This document shows, in pieces, positions 35,001 through 42,471 of a DNA stretch of 64,000 nt (position 1 is its first letter; the number at the start of each line of letters is the position of its first letter). The position numbers were made by a program, and so were the translations under genes. The notes beneath the pieces were generated by a model. That model searched no databases. It was not told the origin of the DNA and saw only the letters and a program-made list of their open reading frames with translations. The stretch is from AAA044-D11 sp965268555 (lineage in GTDB: Bacteria; Actinomycetota; Actinomycetes; Nanopelagicales; Nanopelagicaceae). Location of the stretch: positions 558,001 to 622,000 of the forward strand of contig OZ254174.1 in the NCBI GenBank assembly GCA_965268555.1, written 5' to 3'.

Positions 35001-35596
35001 TGTTAGGACTTTATGTGTCTGATCATCCATTGCTTGGCGTAGAACATCTGCTTCGCTCTTCTACAGATATGCCAATAAGTCATATCAATGAGGAAGGCAT
35101 TGGACATGAACAAATTGTGACCATCGGTGGTTTGATAACACAGATACAACGCAAAGTTTCGAGACAAGGAACTCCTTGGGCAATTGTCACTGTGGAAGAT
35201 TTGGAAGGTGCAGTTGACGTCATGTTCTTCTCTAATTCCTATACCCAACATTCTATGAATTTGATTGAGGACCGGATTGTTATAATTCGTGGACGAGTTG
35301 ATAAACGTGAAGAGCAGGTAAAAATCATGGCTCTCGATTTATCTACGCCAGATATTTCACTAGCTCCATCGGGCCCCTTGATAATTTCCATGGAGACTGT
35401 GCGCTGCACCCCACCTGTAGTTGATCGCATTAAAGAGATCTTGCGTTCACACCCAGGGAAACGCGAAGTTCATCTCAAATTAGATGATGGCCGAAAGAGC
35501 TTGGTCATGAAGATCGGTGATGATTTACGAGTCACCGCATCGCCAAGTTTGAGCGCTGACCTAAAAGCAATTCTCGGCCCCGACTGTCTGGTTTAG
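32081..35596 (+). CDS. dnaE: Replicative DNA polymerase III alpha subunit (DnaE1)
   Basis: 1171 aa, full length. The PHP domain is intact: HLHVHTEYSMLDG, ITDHGN and further His/Asp ligands, so a metal-dependent 3'-5' proofreading activity as in mycobacterial DnaE1 is likely. The palm triad lies in MPDIDLDFDERRR, fingers in ALYRPGPMG, and the C-terminal half has HhH, OB (VTIGGLITQIQRKVSRQGTPWA) and tau-binding regions. This is the main chromosomal replicase, contrasting with the shorter DnaE2-like enzyme at 4449 whose PHP ligands are lost. The ATG at 32081 follows TAATCT plus seven bases and lacks a Shine-Dalgarno, suggesting a leaderless start. Confidence 0.97.
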   Translation: MSADSGFVHLHVHTEYSMLDGAARVDELVTEVANQGMPAIAITDHGNVFGAYEFNKKARAAGVKPIIGIEAYVSPESRFEKKRVKWADGGEDDVSGGGAYTHMTLLAENNDGLSNLFKLSSLASLEGYYYKPRMDRELLSKYAKGIIATTGCPGGEIQTRLRMGAYKEAKQAASELRDIFGAENFYLEVMDHGIEIETRVKADLLKLGKELGLPLLATNDLHYTHHEDAASHEALLCVQSGSTLADPKRFKFDNNEFYLKTAQEMRTLFSDIPEACDNTLLIAERCNITMRENENLLPQYPVPAGESEDTWLRKESNKGLSARLGGNVETKYQERLDYELEVMIKMGFPGYFLVVSDLCSHARSVGIRVGPGRGSAAGSLVSYALGITALDPIKHGLLFERFLNPERISMPDIDLDFDERRRSEMIAYATQKYGEDRVAQIITYGTIKSKQALKDSTRVLGYPYAIGDKLTKALPPSVMGKDISLAGVFDPKNDRYSEAGEFRSLYELDPDSKRIVDTARGLEGLKRQWGVHAAGVILSKEPLLDVIPIHRRDADGAIITQFDMGACESIGLLKMDFLGLRNLSVLDDCLLNIKANKGVDLDLSTLTLDDLKTYQLLGRGETLGVFQLDGGPMRALLRQMNPDSFEDISAVIALYRPGPMGVNAHNDYADRKNKRQEVIPIHPELTDALAEILGDTYGLIVYQEQVMAIAQKVAGFSLGRADLLRKAMGKKNKDILDKEYVNFEKGMTDNGFSKSAIDKLWETLIPFSDYAFNRAHSAGYGMVSYWTAYLKANYPTEYMAALLTSVRDDKDKSALYLNECRRMGIKVLPPDVNESQSDYTPLGADIRFGLTAIRNVGENVVASIVAKRATAGRYESFGDFLAKVDASVCNKKTIESLIKGGAFDSLNHPRKGLTLVYLEAIDSVMEAKRAESIGQFDLFGSAPGAMNTNVSGVEIDIPNQEWDKALLLSYEREMLGLYVSDHPLLGVEHLLRSSTDMPISHINEEGIGHEQIVTIGGLITQIQRKVSRQGTPWAIVTVEDLEGAVDVMFFSNSYTQHSMNLIEDRIVIIRGRVDKREEQVKIMALDLSTPDISLAPSGPLIISMETVRCTPPVVDRIKEILRSHPGKREVHLKLDDGRKSLVMKIGDDLRVTASPSLSADLKAILGPDCLV

Positions 35597-35598
35597 AT

Positions 35599-35604
35599 TA
35601 GAAT
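35599..35604 (+). promoter_or_regulatory. -10 element of leaderless hisD promoter
   Basis: TAGAAT exactly six bases before the GTG at 35611; it lies just past the dnaE stop, so the his cluster has its own promoter. Confidence 0.55.
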
Positions 35605-35610
35605 TGGCAA

Positions 35611-36936
35611 GTGAATCCGACTGCAATCCGAACCGTTGACTTTCGTGGTCGAAAATTAAGTAAAGCTGGTTACCGAAGTGAACTTCCTCGCGCGGCTATG
35701 GATATTGAAACTGCGCTAACGGAAATTGCACCAATTCTTAAAACAGTGAAAAGCGCGACTGAACAGGAACTTTTGGCGCTCTGTGAAAAATATGATGGTT
35801 GCCGGCCAGCATCTATAAAAGTGCCAAAGTCTGAGATACAAGCAGCGCTTGTAACTTTGGATCCAAAGGTAAAGCGCGCCCTCGAAGAAGCGGTTCACCG
35901 AATAACCAAAGCCCACAAAGATCAATTGCGCAATGAAATCTTCACCGAAGTTGTTGATGGCGGCGAAATTACTCACAAGCAAATTCCAGTCGATCGCGTT
36001 GGGCTTTATGTTCCTGGCGGACGTGCGGTTTATCCAAGTTCGGTCATCATGAATGTTGTTCCTGCTCAGATCACAAAGGTGGAGAGCATCGCTGTCGCAT
36101 CACCTCCGCAGAGCGATAACAATGGATTGCCAAATAAGACAATTCTTGCAACTTGTGCGCTCCTTGGAATTGATGAGGTTTATGCAATTGGTGGCGCACA
36201 AGCTATTGCGATGTTTGCGTATGGTGTTGAAGGAGTTTGCGAAAGCGTCGACCTTGTTACTGGCCCAGGAAACATTTATGTTGCTGCGGCAAAGCGGGCG
36301 CTGCGTGGATTAATTGGGATTGATTCTGAAGCCGGACCTACTGAAGTTGCAGTCCTTGCCGATAAAACTGCAAATGCAAATGAAGTTGCGGCAGATTTGA
36401 TTAGCCAGGCCGAGCACGATGTAATCGCAGCTGCAATATTGGTTACTGATTCACCTGAACTAGCGGCAGGCGTCGAAGTTGAATTAGCAAAGCGAGTTTC
36501 GAATACCAAGCACGAAGTTCGGATTAGAGAAGCGCTTGCCGGTAAACAATCTGCAATTGTCTTAGTTGACTCAATTTCTCAAGGGCTGGATGTAGTCAAT
36601 GCCTATGCTGCCGAACACTTAGAAATTCAAACGGCCAATGCCAAAAAAGATGCGCAATCAATTAGAAATGCCGGTGCCGTGTTTATTGGAAGGTTTACGC
36701 CGGTATCACTTGGGGATTATTCGGCAGGGTCAAACCACGTTCTCCCAACAGGTGGCTGCGCCTGTCATTCAAGTGGGTTATCAGTTGCGACCTTCTTAAA
36801 GGGCGTAAGTTTTATTGAGTACAACGAAATCGCATTCAAAGAGATTGCGCAAAGTGTTATAACTCTTGCAGAGGCTGAAGATTTACCAGCACACGGCGAA
36901 GCAATGAGTGCACGCTTTGAGGACGGCTCTAAATGA
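35611..36936 (+). CDS. hisD: Histidinol dehydrogenase HisD
   Basis: 441 aa. Signatures GLYVPGGRAVYPSSVIMN, GPGNIYVAAAKR, QAEHD (zinc/substrate ligands) and EHLEIQT are all present, with the C-terminal SAGSNHVLPTGGCACHSSGLS. It oxidises L-histidinol to L-histidine in two NAD-dependent steps. First gene of the cluster hisD-C-B-H-A-F-I; GTG start with a leaderless-type promoter. 4-bp overlap with hisC. hisG and hisE are not in the window and must lie elsewhere. Confidence 0.96.
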   Translation: MNPTAIRTVDFRGRKLSKAGYRSELPRAAMDIETALTEIAPILKTVKSATEQELLALCEKYDGCRPASIKVPKSEIQAALVTLDPKVKRALEEAVHRITKAHKDQLRNEIFTEVVDGGEITHKQIPVDRVGLYVPGGRAVYPSSVIMNVVPAQITKVESIAVASPPQSDNNGLPNKTILATCALLGIDEVYAIGGAQAIAMFAYGVEGVCESVDLVTGPGNIYVAAAKRALRGLIGIDSEAGPTEVAVLADKTANANEVAADLISQAEHDVIAAAILVTDSPELAAGVEVELAKRVSNTKHEVRIREALAGKQSAIVLVDSISQGLDVVNAYAAEHLEIQTANAKKDAQSIRNAGAVFIGRFTPVSLGDYSAGSNHVLPTGGCACHSSGLSVATFLKGVSFIEYNEIAFKEIAQSVITLAEAEDLPAHGEAMSARFEDGSK

Positions 36937-38039
36937 ACGAGTCTAAGAAATTTGCTTGGCCAAGTTGGCTGCCAATCAGAGCTGAGTTATCGGACTTAGT
37001 TCCTTATGGCGCCCCACAGATCACTGGTGTAACCGCGCTAAATACAAATGAGAATCCGTTTAAGGTCCCTGATTTAGTTGTCGAAAAAATGATTGCTGCG
37101 CTACCAAACATTTTGGAAAATCTAAATAGATACCCAGATCGTGATGCCACAGAACTTAGGACCAAGTTAGCGGAATATATAAATAGCAATACCCACTCAA
37201 AATTTACGTTGCAGAATATTTGGGCCGCAAATGGCAGTAATGAAATATTGCAAACCTTGATGTTGGCATGTGGCGGAAGGGGCGCGCTGGGCTTCATCCC
37301 GTCGTATTCAGTGCATCCGTTGATTGCAAAGGCAACTGGGACAAAGTGGAATTCAGGGGAGCGTAGTAGCGATTTTGCACTGGATTTGGCTAAAGCTATC
37401 AAGCAGATTTCAGATTTAAAGCCAGGATTAACTTTTATAACTACACCAAATAATCCAACCGGAACTTGCACTCCTATCGGTGATATCGAAAAGATGGCGG
37501 CGGCGACGCTTGCGACGGATGGACTTTTGATTGTTGATGAGGCATATCAAGAATTTTCAAGTGAAATTTCAGCAGCCACTTTAATTGCAAAATATCCAAA
37601 TGTGGTTGTTGTTCGCACAATGAGTAAGGCCTTCGCTTTTGCGGGTGCTCGAGTTGGTTATGCAATTGCAGATGAAGCAATGATTAAAGCTGCGTTAGTA
37701 ACAAGACTTCCGTATCACCTGAGTTCAGCCACTCAAGCCCTAGCTCTTGTCGCACTTTCAAACGCCAAATTGCTTCTTGCTGAGGTTGATGCGCTAATTG
37801 CTGAACGCATTCGAGTTGCTGCGGAGTTGGAAAAATTGGGTTTCTCGGTAATTCCAAGCAGCGCAAATTTTCTCCTCTTCAGCGGATTTTCAAGTAGCGC
37901 CCACGAAACTTGGGATTCACTGGTAAAGGGTGGAGTTTTAATAAGAGATGTAGGCCTGCCGGGATACTTACGAGTCACAATTGGATTGCCGGCTGAAAAC
38001 GATCAATTCTTGGCGGCCATCGCAACTCATAGGCAATAA
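36933..38039 (+). CDS. hisC: Histidinol-phosphate aminotransferase HisC
   Basis: 368 aa fold-type I PLP enzyme. TPNNPTGT, DEAYQEF and the PLP lysine in TMSKAFAFAGARVGYAI are clear; the N-terminus has NTNENPF as expected. It converts imidazole acetol phosphate to histidinol phosphate. The 3' end, including the stop codon, lies within a 12-bp tandem repeat (38034-38069). Confidence 0.95.
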   Translation: MNESKKFAWPSWLPIRAELSDLVPYGAPQITGVTALNTNENPFKVPDLVVEKMIAALPNILENLNRYPDRDATELRTKLAEYINSNTHSKFTLQNIWAANGSNEILQTLMLACGGRGALGFIPSYSVHPLIAKATGTKWNSGERSSDFALDLAKAIKQISDLKPGLTFITTPNNPTGTCTPIGDIEKMAAATLATDGLLIVDEAYQEFSSEISAATLIAKYPNVVVVRTMSKAFAFAGARVGYAIADEAMIKAALVTRLPYHLSSATQALALVALSNAKLLLAEVDALIAERIRVAAELEKLGFSVIPSSANFLLFSGFSSSAHETWDSLVKGGVLIRDVGLPGYLRVTIGLPAENDQFLAAIATHRQ

Positions 38040-38069
38040 TTGACCCAATAATTGACCCAATAATTAACC
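38034..38069 (+). repeat. 3 x 12-bp tandem repeat at the hisC-hisB junction
   Basis: CAATAATTGACC is repeated twice perfectly and a third time with one change (AACC for GACC). The hisC stop (38037-38039) is in the first copy. Each copy carries TTGACC, a -35-like sequence, but no clear -10 is placed behind it. Confidence 0.9.
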
Positions 38070-38105
38070 ACTGAATTTTGTTTCGTTAGGCAACTGAGGA
38101 GAGTA

Positions 38106-38690
38106 ATGAGAACAGCACATGTAGCTCGCGCAACTAAGGAATCTAGCGTTGATGTGAAGCTAAATATTGATGGTTCGGGAGCGATTGATATTGACACTGG
38201 TGTTCCATTCTTCGACCACATGCTCTCGCAACTTGGTAAGCATGCCGGATTCGATTTAACTGTTAAAACTAAAGGCGACGTTGATGTTGATTCACACCAC
38301 ACAGTTGAAGATACCTCACTTGCTTTTGGTCAGGCGCTTCGGGAAGCTCTTGGTGATAAAGCTGGGATCCGTAGATTTGGTGATGCCATGGTTCCTCTCG
38401 ATGAAGTTCTAGTACAAGCTGCTGTAGATCTTTCTGGACGTCCATATTTAGTTCACCGACAACCAGAAATTGTGGAACTTATCGGAACCTTCGACACAAC
38501 TCTTGGTCGCCATATTTGGGAATCAATTGTCGCTGAAGCGCGAATCGCTCTGCATATTCGAGTTCTCGAAGGTCGAAATGCGCACCACGTATTTGAAGCA
38601 CAATTCAAGGCAGTCGCTCGCGCACTTCGTGATGCTTGCGCAATTGATAATCGGATCTCCGGAATTCCATCAACCAAGGGCGTGCTTTGA
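38106..38690 (+). CDS. hisB: Imidazoleglycerol-phosphate dehydratase HisB
   Basis: 194 aa, the single-domain form without a HisB phosphatase. Metal-binding HHTVEDTSLAFGQ and HHVFEAQFKAVARALRDA are the two manganese motifs, and FDLTVKTKGDVDVDSHH joins them. It dehydrates IGP to imidazole acetol phosphate. ATG at 38106 with Shine-Dalgarno GAGGAGAG. It is preceded by a 66-bp gap containing the tandem repeat and may have its own promoter. Overlaps hisH by 4 bp. Confidence 0.96.
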   Translation: MRTAHVARATKESSVDVKLNIDGSGAIDIDTGVPFFDHMLSQLGKHAGFDLTVKTKGDVDVDSHHTVEDTSLAFGQALREALGDKAGIRRFGDAMVPLDEVLVQAAVDLSGRPYLVHRQPEIVELIGTFDTTLGRHIWESIVAEARIALHIRVLEGRNAHHVFEAQFKAVARALRDACAIDNRISGIPSTKGVL

Positions 38691-39283
38691 TAGCAATTCT
38701 TGATTATGGCTCTGGAAATCTCCGTTCGGCGCAACGCGCATTTGAATTAGCACACTCGCAAGTTGTTGTTACAAAGGATCCAGAAGTTTGTATTGCAGCT
38801 GATGGCTTAGTTGTTCCTGGTGTGGGAGCTTTTGCTGCCTGCATGGATCAACTTATCGGCGTAGGTGGTCGCGAAATCATTGCAGAACGGATTTCTAAAG
38901 AACGTCCAGTTTTTGGTATTTGTGTTGGGATGCAAGTCTTATTCAATTCAAGCAGTGAGAAGAAAAATTACGCTGGGCTAGGGGTGTTACAAGGCGGCGT
39001 TGATTTGATTAAAGCACCGTTGCGCCCGCATATGGGATGGAACAACATTTTGGCGCCAAGTGATTCAAAACTTTTCAAGGGTATAGAAAATGAAATGTTC
39101 TACTTTGTGCATTCATATGCTGCAAAAGCCAACGTCCCAGGTGCAATTAACACTAGATGCCAATATGGTGAAGAATTTCTTGCAGCAGTTGAGAGTGACT
39201 ACATAGTTGCCACGCAATTCCATCCAGAGAAGAGTGGCGAAGCAGGCGCGAAATTGATTTCCAACTGGGTAACTTCATTATGA
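38687..39283 (+). CDS. hisH: Imidazole glycerol phosphate synthase, glutaminase subunit HisH
   Basis: 198 aa class I glutamine amidotransferase. The nucleophile Cys is in GICVGMQVLF and the His-Glu pair in TQFHPEKSG. The TTG start at 38687 is forced by the overlap with hisB (TTGA) and the N-terminal IAILDYGSGNL. Supplies ammonia to HisF. Confidence 0.95.
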   Translation: MIAILDYGSGNLRSAQRAFELAHSQVVVTKDPEVCIAADGLVVPGVGAFAACMDQLIGVGGREIIAERISKERPVFGICVGMQVLFNSSSEKKNYAGLGVLQGGVDLIKAPLRPHMGWNNILAPSDSKLFKGIENEMFYFVHSYAAKANVPGAINTRCQYGEEFLAAVESDYIVATQFHPEKSGEAGAKLISNWVTSL

Positions 39284-40011
39284 AATCCCAAGCTCTTGAA
39301 ATTCTTCCAGCTATCGATGTTCGCGGTGGTCGAGCGGTTCGCCTAGTTCAAGGAGAGCTTGATAAAGAGAGCAATTATGGTCTTCCAGTTGAAGTTGCAC
39401 GAGACTTTGTTTTACAAGGCGCCAATTGGATTCACTTGGTTGACTTGGATGCCGCATTCGGAATTGGCTCCAATTTTGAATTGATTAAAGATGTAATTTC
39501 TAGCGTCGACATAAAAGTTGAACTCTCTGGTGGAATTAGAGATGACGAATCGCTAGAGCGTGCACTAGCAACAGGTTGTTCCCGGGTAAACCTTGGGACT
39601 ATTGCAATTGAGAATCCCGAATGGACGGCAAAGACAATCTCGAGATTTGGCGATCGGATTGCCGTTGGACTAGATGTTCGTGGACACACTCTCGCAACGC
39701 GCGGATGGACCGAAGCGGGCGGCGATCTATTTGAAATGATTGCGAAATTAGACAAGGCAGGCTGTTCACGTTACATAGTTACGGATGTAACTAAAGATGG
39801 AACTCTTACTGGTCCAAATCTGGAACTACTCCAGGAAGTTTGTGCAGCTACACGCGCACCGATAGTTGCAAGTGGCGGAATCTCCGTGCTTGAAGATTTG
39901 GTTGAGTTACGTGCTTTAACTCCAATTGGCATTGAGGGCGCAATCGTAGGTAAAGCGATTTACTCCGGATCATTTACGCTGGCTCAAGCGTTGGAAGTTG
40001 CTAGCAAATGA
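39280..40011 (+). CDS. hisA: HisA/PriA isomerase
   Basis: 243 aa beta/alpha barrel. PAIDVRGGRAVRLVQGELDKESNYG, LSGGIRDDES and RGWTEAGGDL fit the actinobacterial HisA/PriA group; the RGWT..GGDL loop is the feature associated with dual ProFAR and PRA isomerase activity. If so it would also act in tryptophan synthesis in place of TrpF. The two catalytic aspartates are at the ends of strands 1 and 5 (AIDV, TDVTKDGT). 4-bp overlaps with hisH and hisF. Confidence 0.93.
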   Translation: MKSQALEILPAIDVRGGRAVRLVQGELDKESNYGLPVEVARDFVLQGANWIHLVDLDAAFGIGSNFELIKDVISSVDIKVELSGGIRDDESLERALATGCSRVNLGTIAIENPEWTAKTISRFGDRIAVGLDVRGHTLATRGWTEAGGDLFEMIAKLDKAGCSRYIVTDVTKDGTLTGPNLELLQEVCAATRAPIVASGGISVLEDLVELRALTPIGIEGAIVGKAIYSGSFTLAQALEVASK

Positions 40012-40769
40012 CACTTGCTAAACGAATAATTCCTTGTCTAGATGTGGCTGGCGGTCGCGTTGTAAAAGGCGTGAATTTTAAAGACCTCATTGATGCCGGA
40101 GATCCAGTGGAGCTGGCAAAGCGATATGGCACCGAAGGCGCAGATGAATTAACTTTCTTAGATATTTCAGCAAGCGTAGAAGAACGCGCAACAACGCTAG
40201 AGATTGTAAGTAAGACAGCAGAGCAGGTATTTATCCCGTTAACAGTGGGTGGTGGGATTAGAAGTGCAGAAAATGTAAATGAATTGTTGCGTGCTGGTGC
40301 GGATAAAGTTTCAATTAATACAGCTGCTTTGATCCGTCCACAATTGATAAATGAGATCTCTGATCGTTTCGGAAATCAGGTTTTAGTTCTCTCGGTTGAT
40401 GCTAGACGAGCTAAGACTAAATCTGGTTTCGAAGTTACAACTCATGGTGGTCGTGAAAGTTCCGGTGTCGATGCCCTTGCTTGGATCGAAGAGGGAATTT
40501 CTCGAGGCGTAGGTGAGATTTTGCTGAATTCAATGGATGCAGATGGAACGAAATCTGGTTTCGACTTGGAGATGTTGCGAGCAGTACGTGCGATTTCTAG
40601 CGTCCCAGTTATCGCAAGTGGCGGTGCTGGCAAAGTGAGTGATTTTGGTGAAGCGATTGCTGCAGGTGCAGATGCTGTTTTGGCCGCCAGTGTCTTCCAC
40701 TTCGGGGAGTTAACTATCTCCGATGTAAAGAAAGAATTGGTCAAAGCGGGTTTCCCGATTCGCTCTTAG
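40008..40769 (+). CDS. hisF: Imidazole glycerol phosphate synthase cyclase subunit HisF
   Basis: 253 aa barrel, forms a complex with HisH. IIPCLDVAGGRVVKGVNF, ELTFLDISAS, VGGGIRSAENV, NSMDADGTKSGFD and IASGGAGKVSDF cover the active site. Catalyses ring closure giving IGP and AICAR. 4-bp overlap with hisA. Confidence 0.96.
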   Translation: MTLAKRIIPCLDVAGGRVVKGVNFKDLIDAGDPVELAKRYGTEGADELTFLDISASVEERATTLEIVSKTAEQVFIPLTVGGGIRSAENVNELLRAGADKVSINTAALIRPQLINEISDRFGNQVLVLSVDARRAKTKSGFEVTTHGGRESSGVDALAWIEEGISRGVGEILLNSMDADGTKSGFDLEMLRAVRAISSVPVIASGGAGKVSDFGEAIAAGADAVLAASVFHFGELTISDVKKELVKAGFPIRS

Positions 40770-40793
40770 CCACAAATAGTGGAGAATAATCCC

Positions 40794-41126
40794 GTGCAGA
40801 ATATTCCAGAAGCGATCTCTAAACGACTTGCCAGTGGTGAGCTCATTGCCGCAATCGCTCAAGACTCGACTTCGCGGGATGTATTAATGATGGCTTGGAT
40901 GAATAGTGAAGCCCTCCAATTAACTTTGAAGTCAAAGCGTGCAACATATTGGAGTCGCAGCAGAAACAGCCTCTGGATAAAGGGCGAAACATCTGGTCAT
41001 TTCCAAGAAGTTAGAAGTGTTTCTTACGACTGCGATGGCGACGCACTTCTTCTGGAAGTAATACAAACTGGGGCTGCTTGTCACACTGGCGAATTAAGCT
41101 GTTTCCATAACGAAATCAAAAACTAA
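40794..41126 (+). CDS. hisI: Phosphoribosyl-AMP cyclohydrolase HisI
   Basis: 110 aa, single-domain (no HisE fusion). The zinc and active-site motif DCDGDALLLEVIQTGAACHTGELSCF contains the conserved Cys and Asp residues; MAWMNSEALQLTLKSKRATYWSRSR is also typical. The GTG at 40794 has a Shine-Dalgarno GGAGAA seven bases upstream and is preferred to the GTG at 40779. Hydrolyses PR-AMP, an early step upstream of HisA. Confidence 0.93.
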   Translation: MQNIPEAISKRLASGELIAAIAQDSTSRDVLMMAWMNSEALQLTLKSKRATYWSRSRNSLWIKGETSGHFQEVRSVSYDCDGDALLLEVIQTGAACHTGELSCFHNEIKN

Positions 41127-41275
41127 TGGTGCAACTAATTATTCTTGCCATTGCTGCGTTGGTTGTAGCGATTGTTATTTATCGCCTTACAAAGCGCGGT
41201 ATTTCAAAGAAGTATGACCGCAAACCTGCTAATCCATGGAGTGCGCTTAACGATGGAATAGATCCTTCGCTATGA
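41126..41275 (+). CDS. Small single-helix membrane protein (49 aa)
   Basis: A 49-residue frame fitted between hisI (TAATG overlap) and the MauE-like gene (stop overlaps its ATG). Residues 2-20 form one membrane helix (VQLIILAIAALVVAIVIY), followed by a basic stretch and a C-terminus PANPWSALNDGIDPSL. The PW.AL..G.DP ending looks like a conserved actinobacterial tail motif from memory. Perfect overlap with both neighbours supports it as a real gene. Function unknown. Confidence 0.7.
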   Translation: MVQLIILAIAALVVAIVIYRLTKRGISKKYDRKPANPWSALNDGIDPSL

Positions 41276-41769
41276 AGATCTTACAGAAATATCAACCCTG
41301 GATCACTTTAGCTTTCCGTTTAATTTTCGGTGGAGTTCTTCTGGCGGCTGGCGCTCTAAAGGTTTCAGATCCATATGGATCAGCAACTTCCGTTCGTGCC
41401 TATCAAATGCTTCCAGTCCATCTTGCCAACTTTCTTGGGTTCACACTTCCATTTGCTGAAATTGCACTGGGAATTTTCTTAATAGTCGGAATTTGGGTTC
41501 GCTTTATGGCAGTTGCCTCAAGTGTTCTAATGCTCGCTTTTGTTATCGCTATTGGTCAAGCTTGGATCCGAGGAATATCACTCGATTGTGGCTGTTTTGG
41601 CAAGGGTGGCCTTATAGATTCTGGCGAACTCCCAGTCTGGAATTACACGATTGAAATCGGACGGGATATTCTTCTCGCACTTACAGGGGCATACATGTTC
41701 CGTTTTCCTCACGGAAAATTTGGTTTAGATAAATCAGATACGAAAACAACAGGAGAAGATAATGGCTAA
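41272..41769 (+). CDS. MauE/DoxX-like membrane protein
   Basis: 165 aa with four membrane helices and the DCGCFG motif (C106, C108) that marks MauE-type proteins thought to work with periplasmic disulfide formation. It is translationally coupled to the small protein upstream and overlaps the DsbA-like gene by 8 bp. Likely exchanges electrons with the DsbA-like protein, as a functional stand-in for DsbB/VKOR, but this is an inference. Confidence 0.82.
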   Translation: MKILQKYQPWITLAFRLIFGGVLLAAGALKVSDPYGSATSVRAYQMLPVHLANFLGFTLPFAEIALGIFLIVGIWVRFMAVASSVLMLAFVIAIGQAWIRGISLDCGCFGKGGLIDSGELPVWNYTIEIGRDILLALTGAYMFRFPHGKFGLDKSDTKTTGEDNG

Positions 41770-42460
41770 CAGCAACAAAGGCGATAAAGGGCTACGTGCA
41801 ATCGTCATTGGAATGATCATATTTGTGTTGGCCGTAACTGGCTTCTTTATTTACTTGGATAAAAAGCCCGCTGAGAATGCGCAGGCTCCCGCTTCAATAT
41901 CAAAGGCTGATGGCTCTGGCTTAGTTTTCAATCCAACGCTTAAAAATCAAATTGATATCTGGGAAGACTTCCAGTGTCCAGCTTGCCGCGACTTTGAAGC
42001 GGTAAACAATGATTACATCAAGAAGATTATTGCCGATAAGAAGGCAAAGGTTGTTTATCATCCACTTACTTTTATCGGAGAGCGAACAACACTTGGGTTT
42101 AATGAATCAATAATTGCGGCAAATGCTGCAGCATGTGCGATGGATGACGGCAAGTTTATCGATATGCACGAGATCCTCTACCAAAATCAGGGCGCGACTG
42201 AGAACTCTGGCAAATGGACGAAAGAATTTATGATCTCCCTGGGAAGCAAAATTGGATTAACATCTATGAAATTCCAAAATTGCGTAACAGGTGGAAATTA
42301 TGCCGCCTGGACCGAATCAGTTTCATCTTACGCTGCGGTTAAGAATGTAAATTCAACACCTACGGTTTTCGTAAACGGCAAGGAGTTAAATCGTCAGGCT
42401 GGCGAATACGGGGATCCTGCAAAATTCCAAGCAGCGCTAGCGGCGGGTGGAATTAAGTAG
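41762..42460 (+). CDS. Membrane-anchored DsbA-family thioredoxin
   Basis: 232 aa. One N-terminal membrane helix (LRAIVIGMIIFVLAVTGFFIYL), a short linker, and a thioredoxin-fold DsbA domain with the active site C72-PA-C75 (DFQCPACRDF) and the cis-Pro loop NSTPTVFVNG. It should oxidise exported proteins outside the membrane. The partner MauE-like protein is adjacent (8-bp overlap). A strong hairpin with a T run begins 25 bp after its stop, inside lgt. Confidence 0.88.
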   Translation: MANSNKGDKGLRAIVIGMIIFVLAVTGFFIYLDKKPAENAQAPASISKADGSGLVFNPTLKNQIDIWEDFQCPACRDFEAVNNDYIKKIIADKKAKVVYHPLTFIGERTTLGFNESIIAANAAACAMDDGKFIDMHEILYQNQGATENSGKWTKEFMISLGSKIGLTSMKFQNCVTGGNYAAWTESVSSYAAVKNVNSTPTVFVNGKELNRQAGEYGDPAKFQAALAAGGIK

Positions 42461-42471
42461 TTCTTCATTTG

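Noticed and set aside
38040..38069. CRISPR-like repeat
   Set aside because: Units are 12 bp and directly adjacent without spacers; simple tandem repeat.
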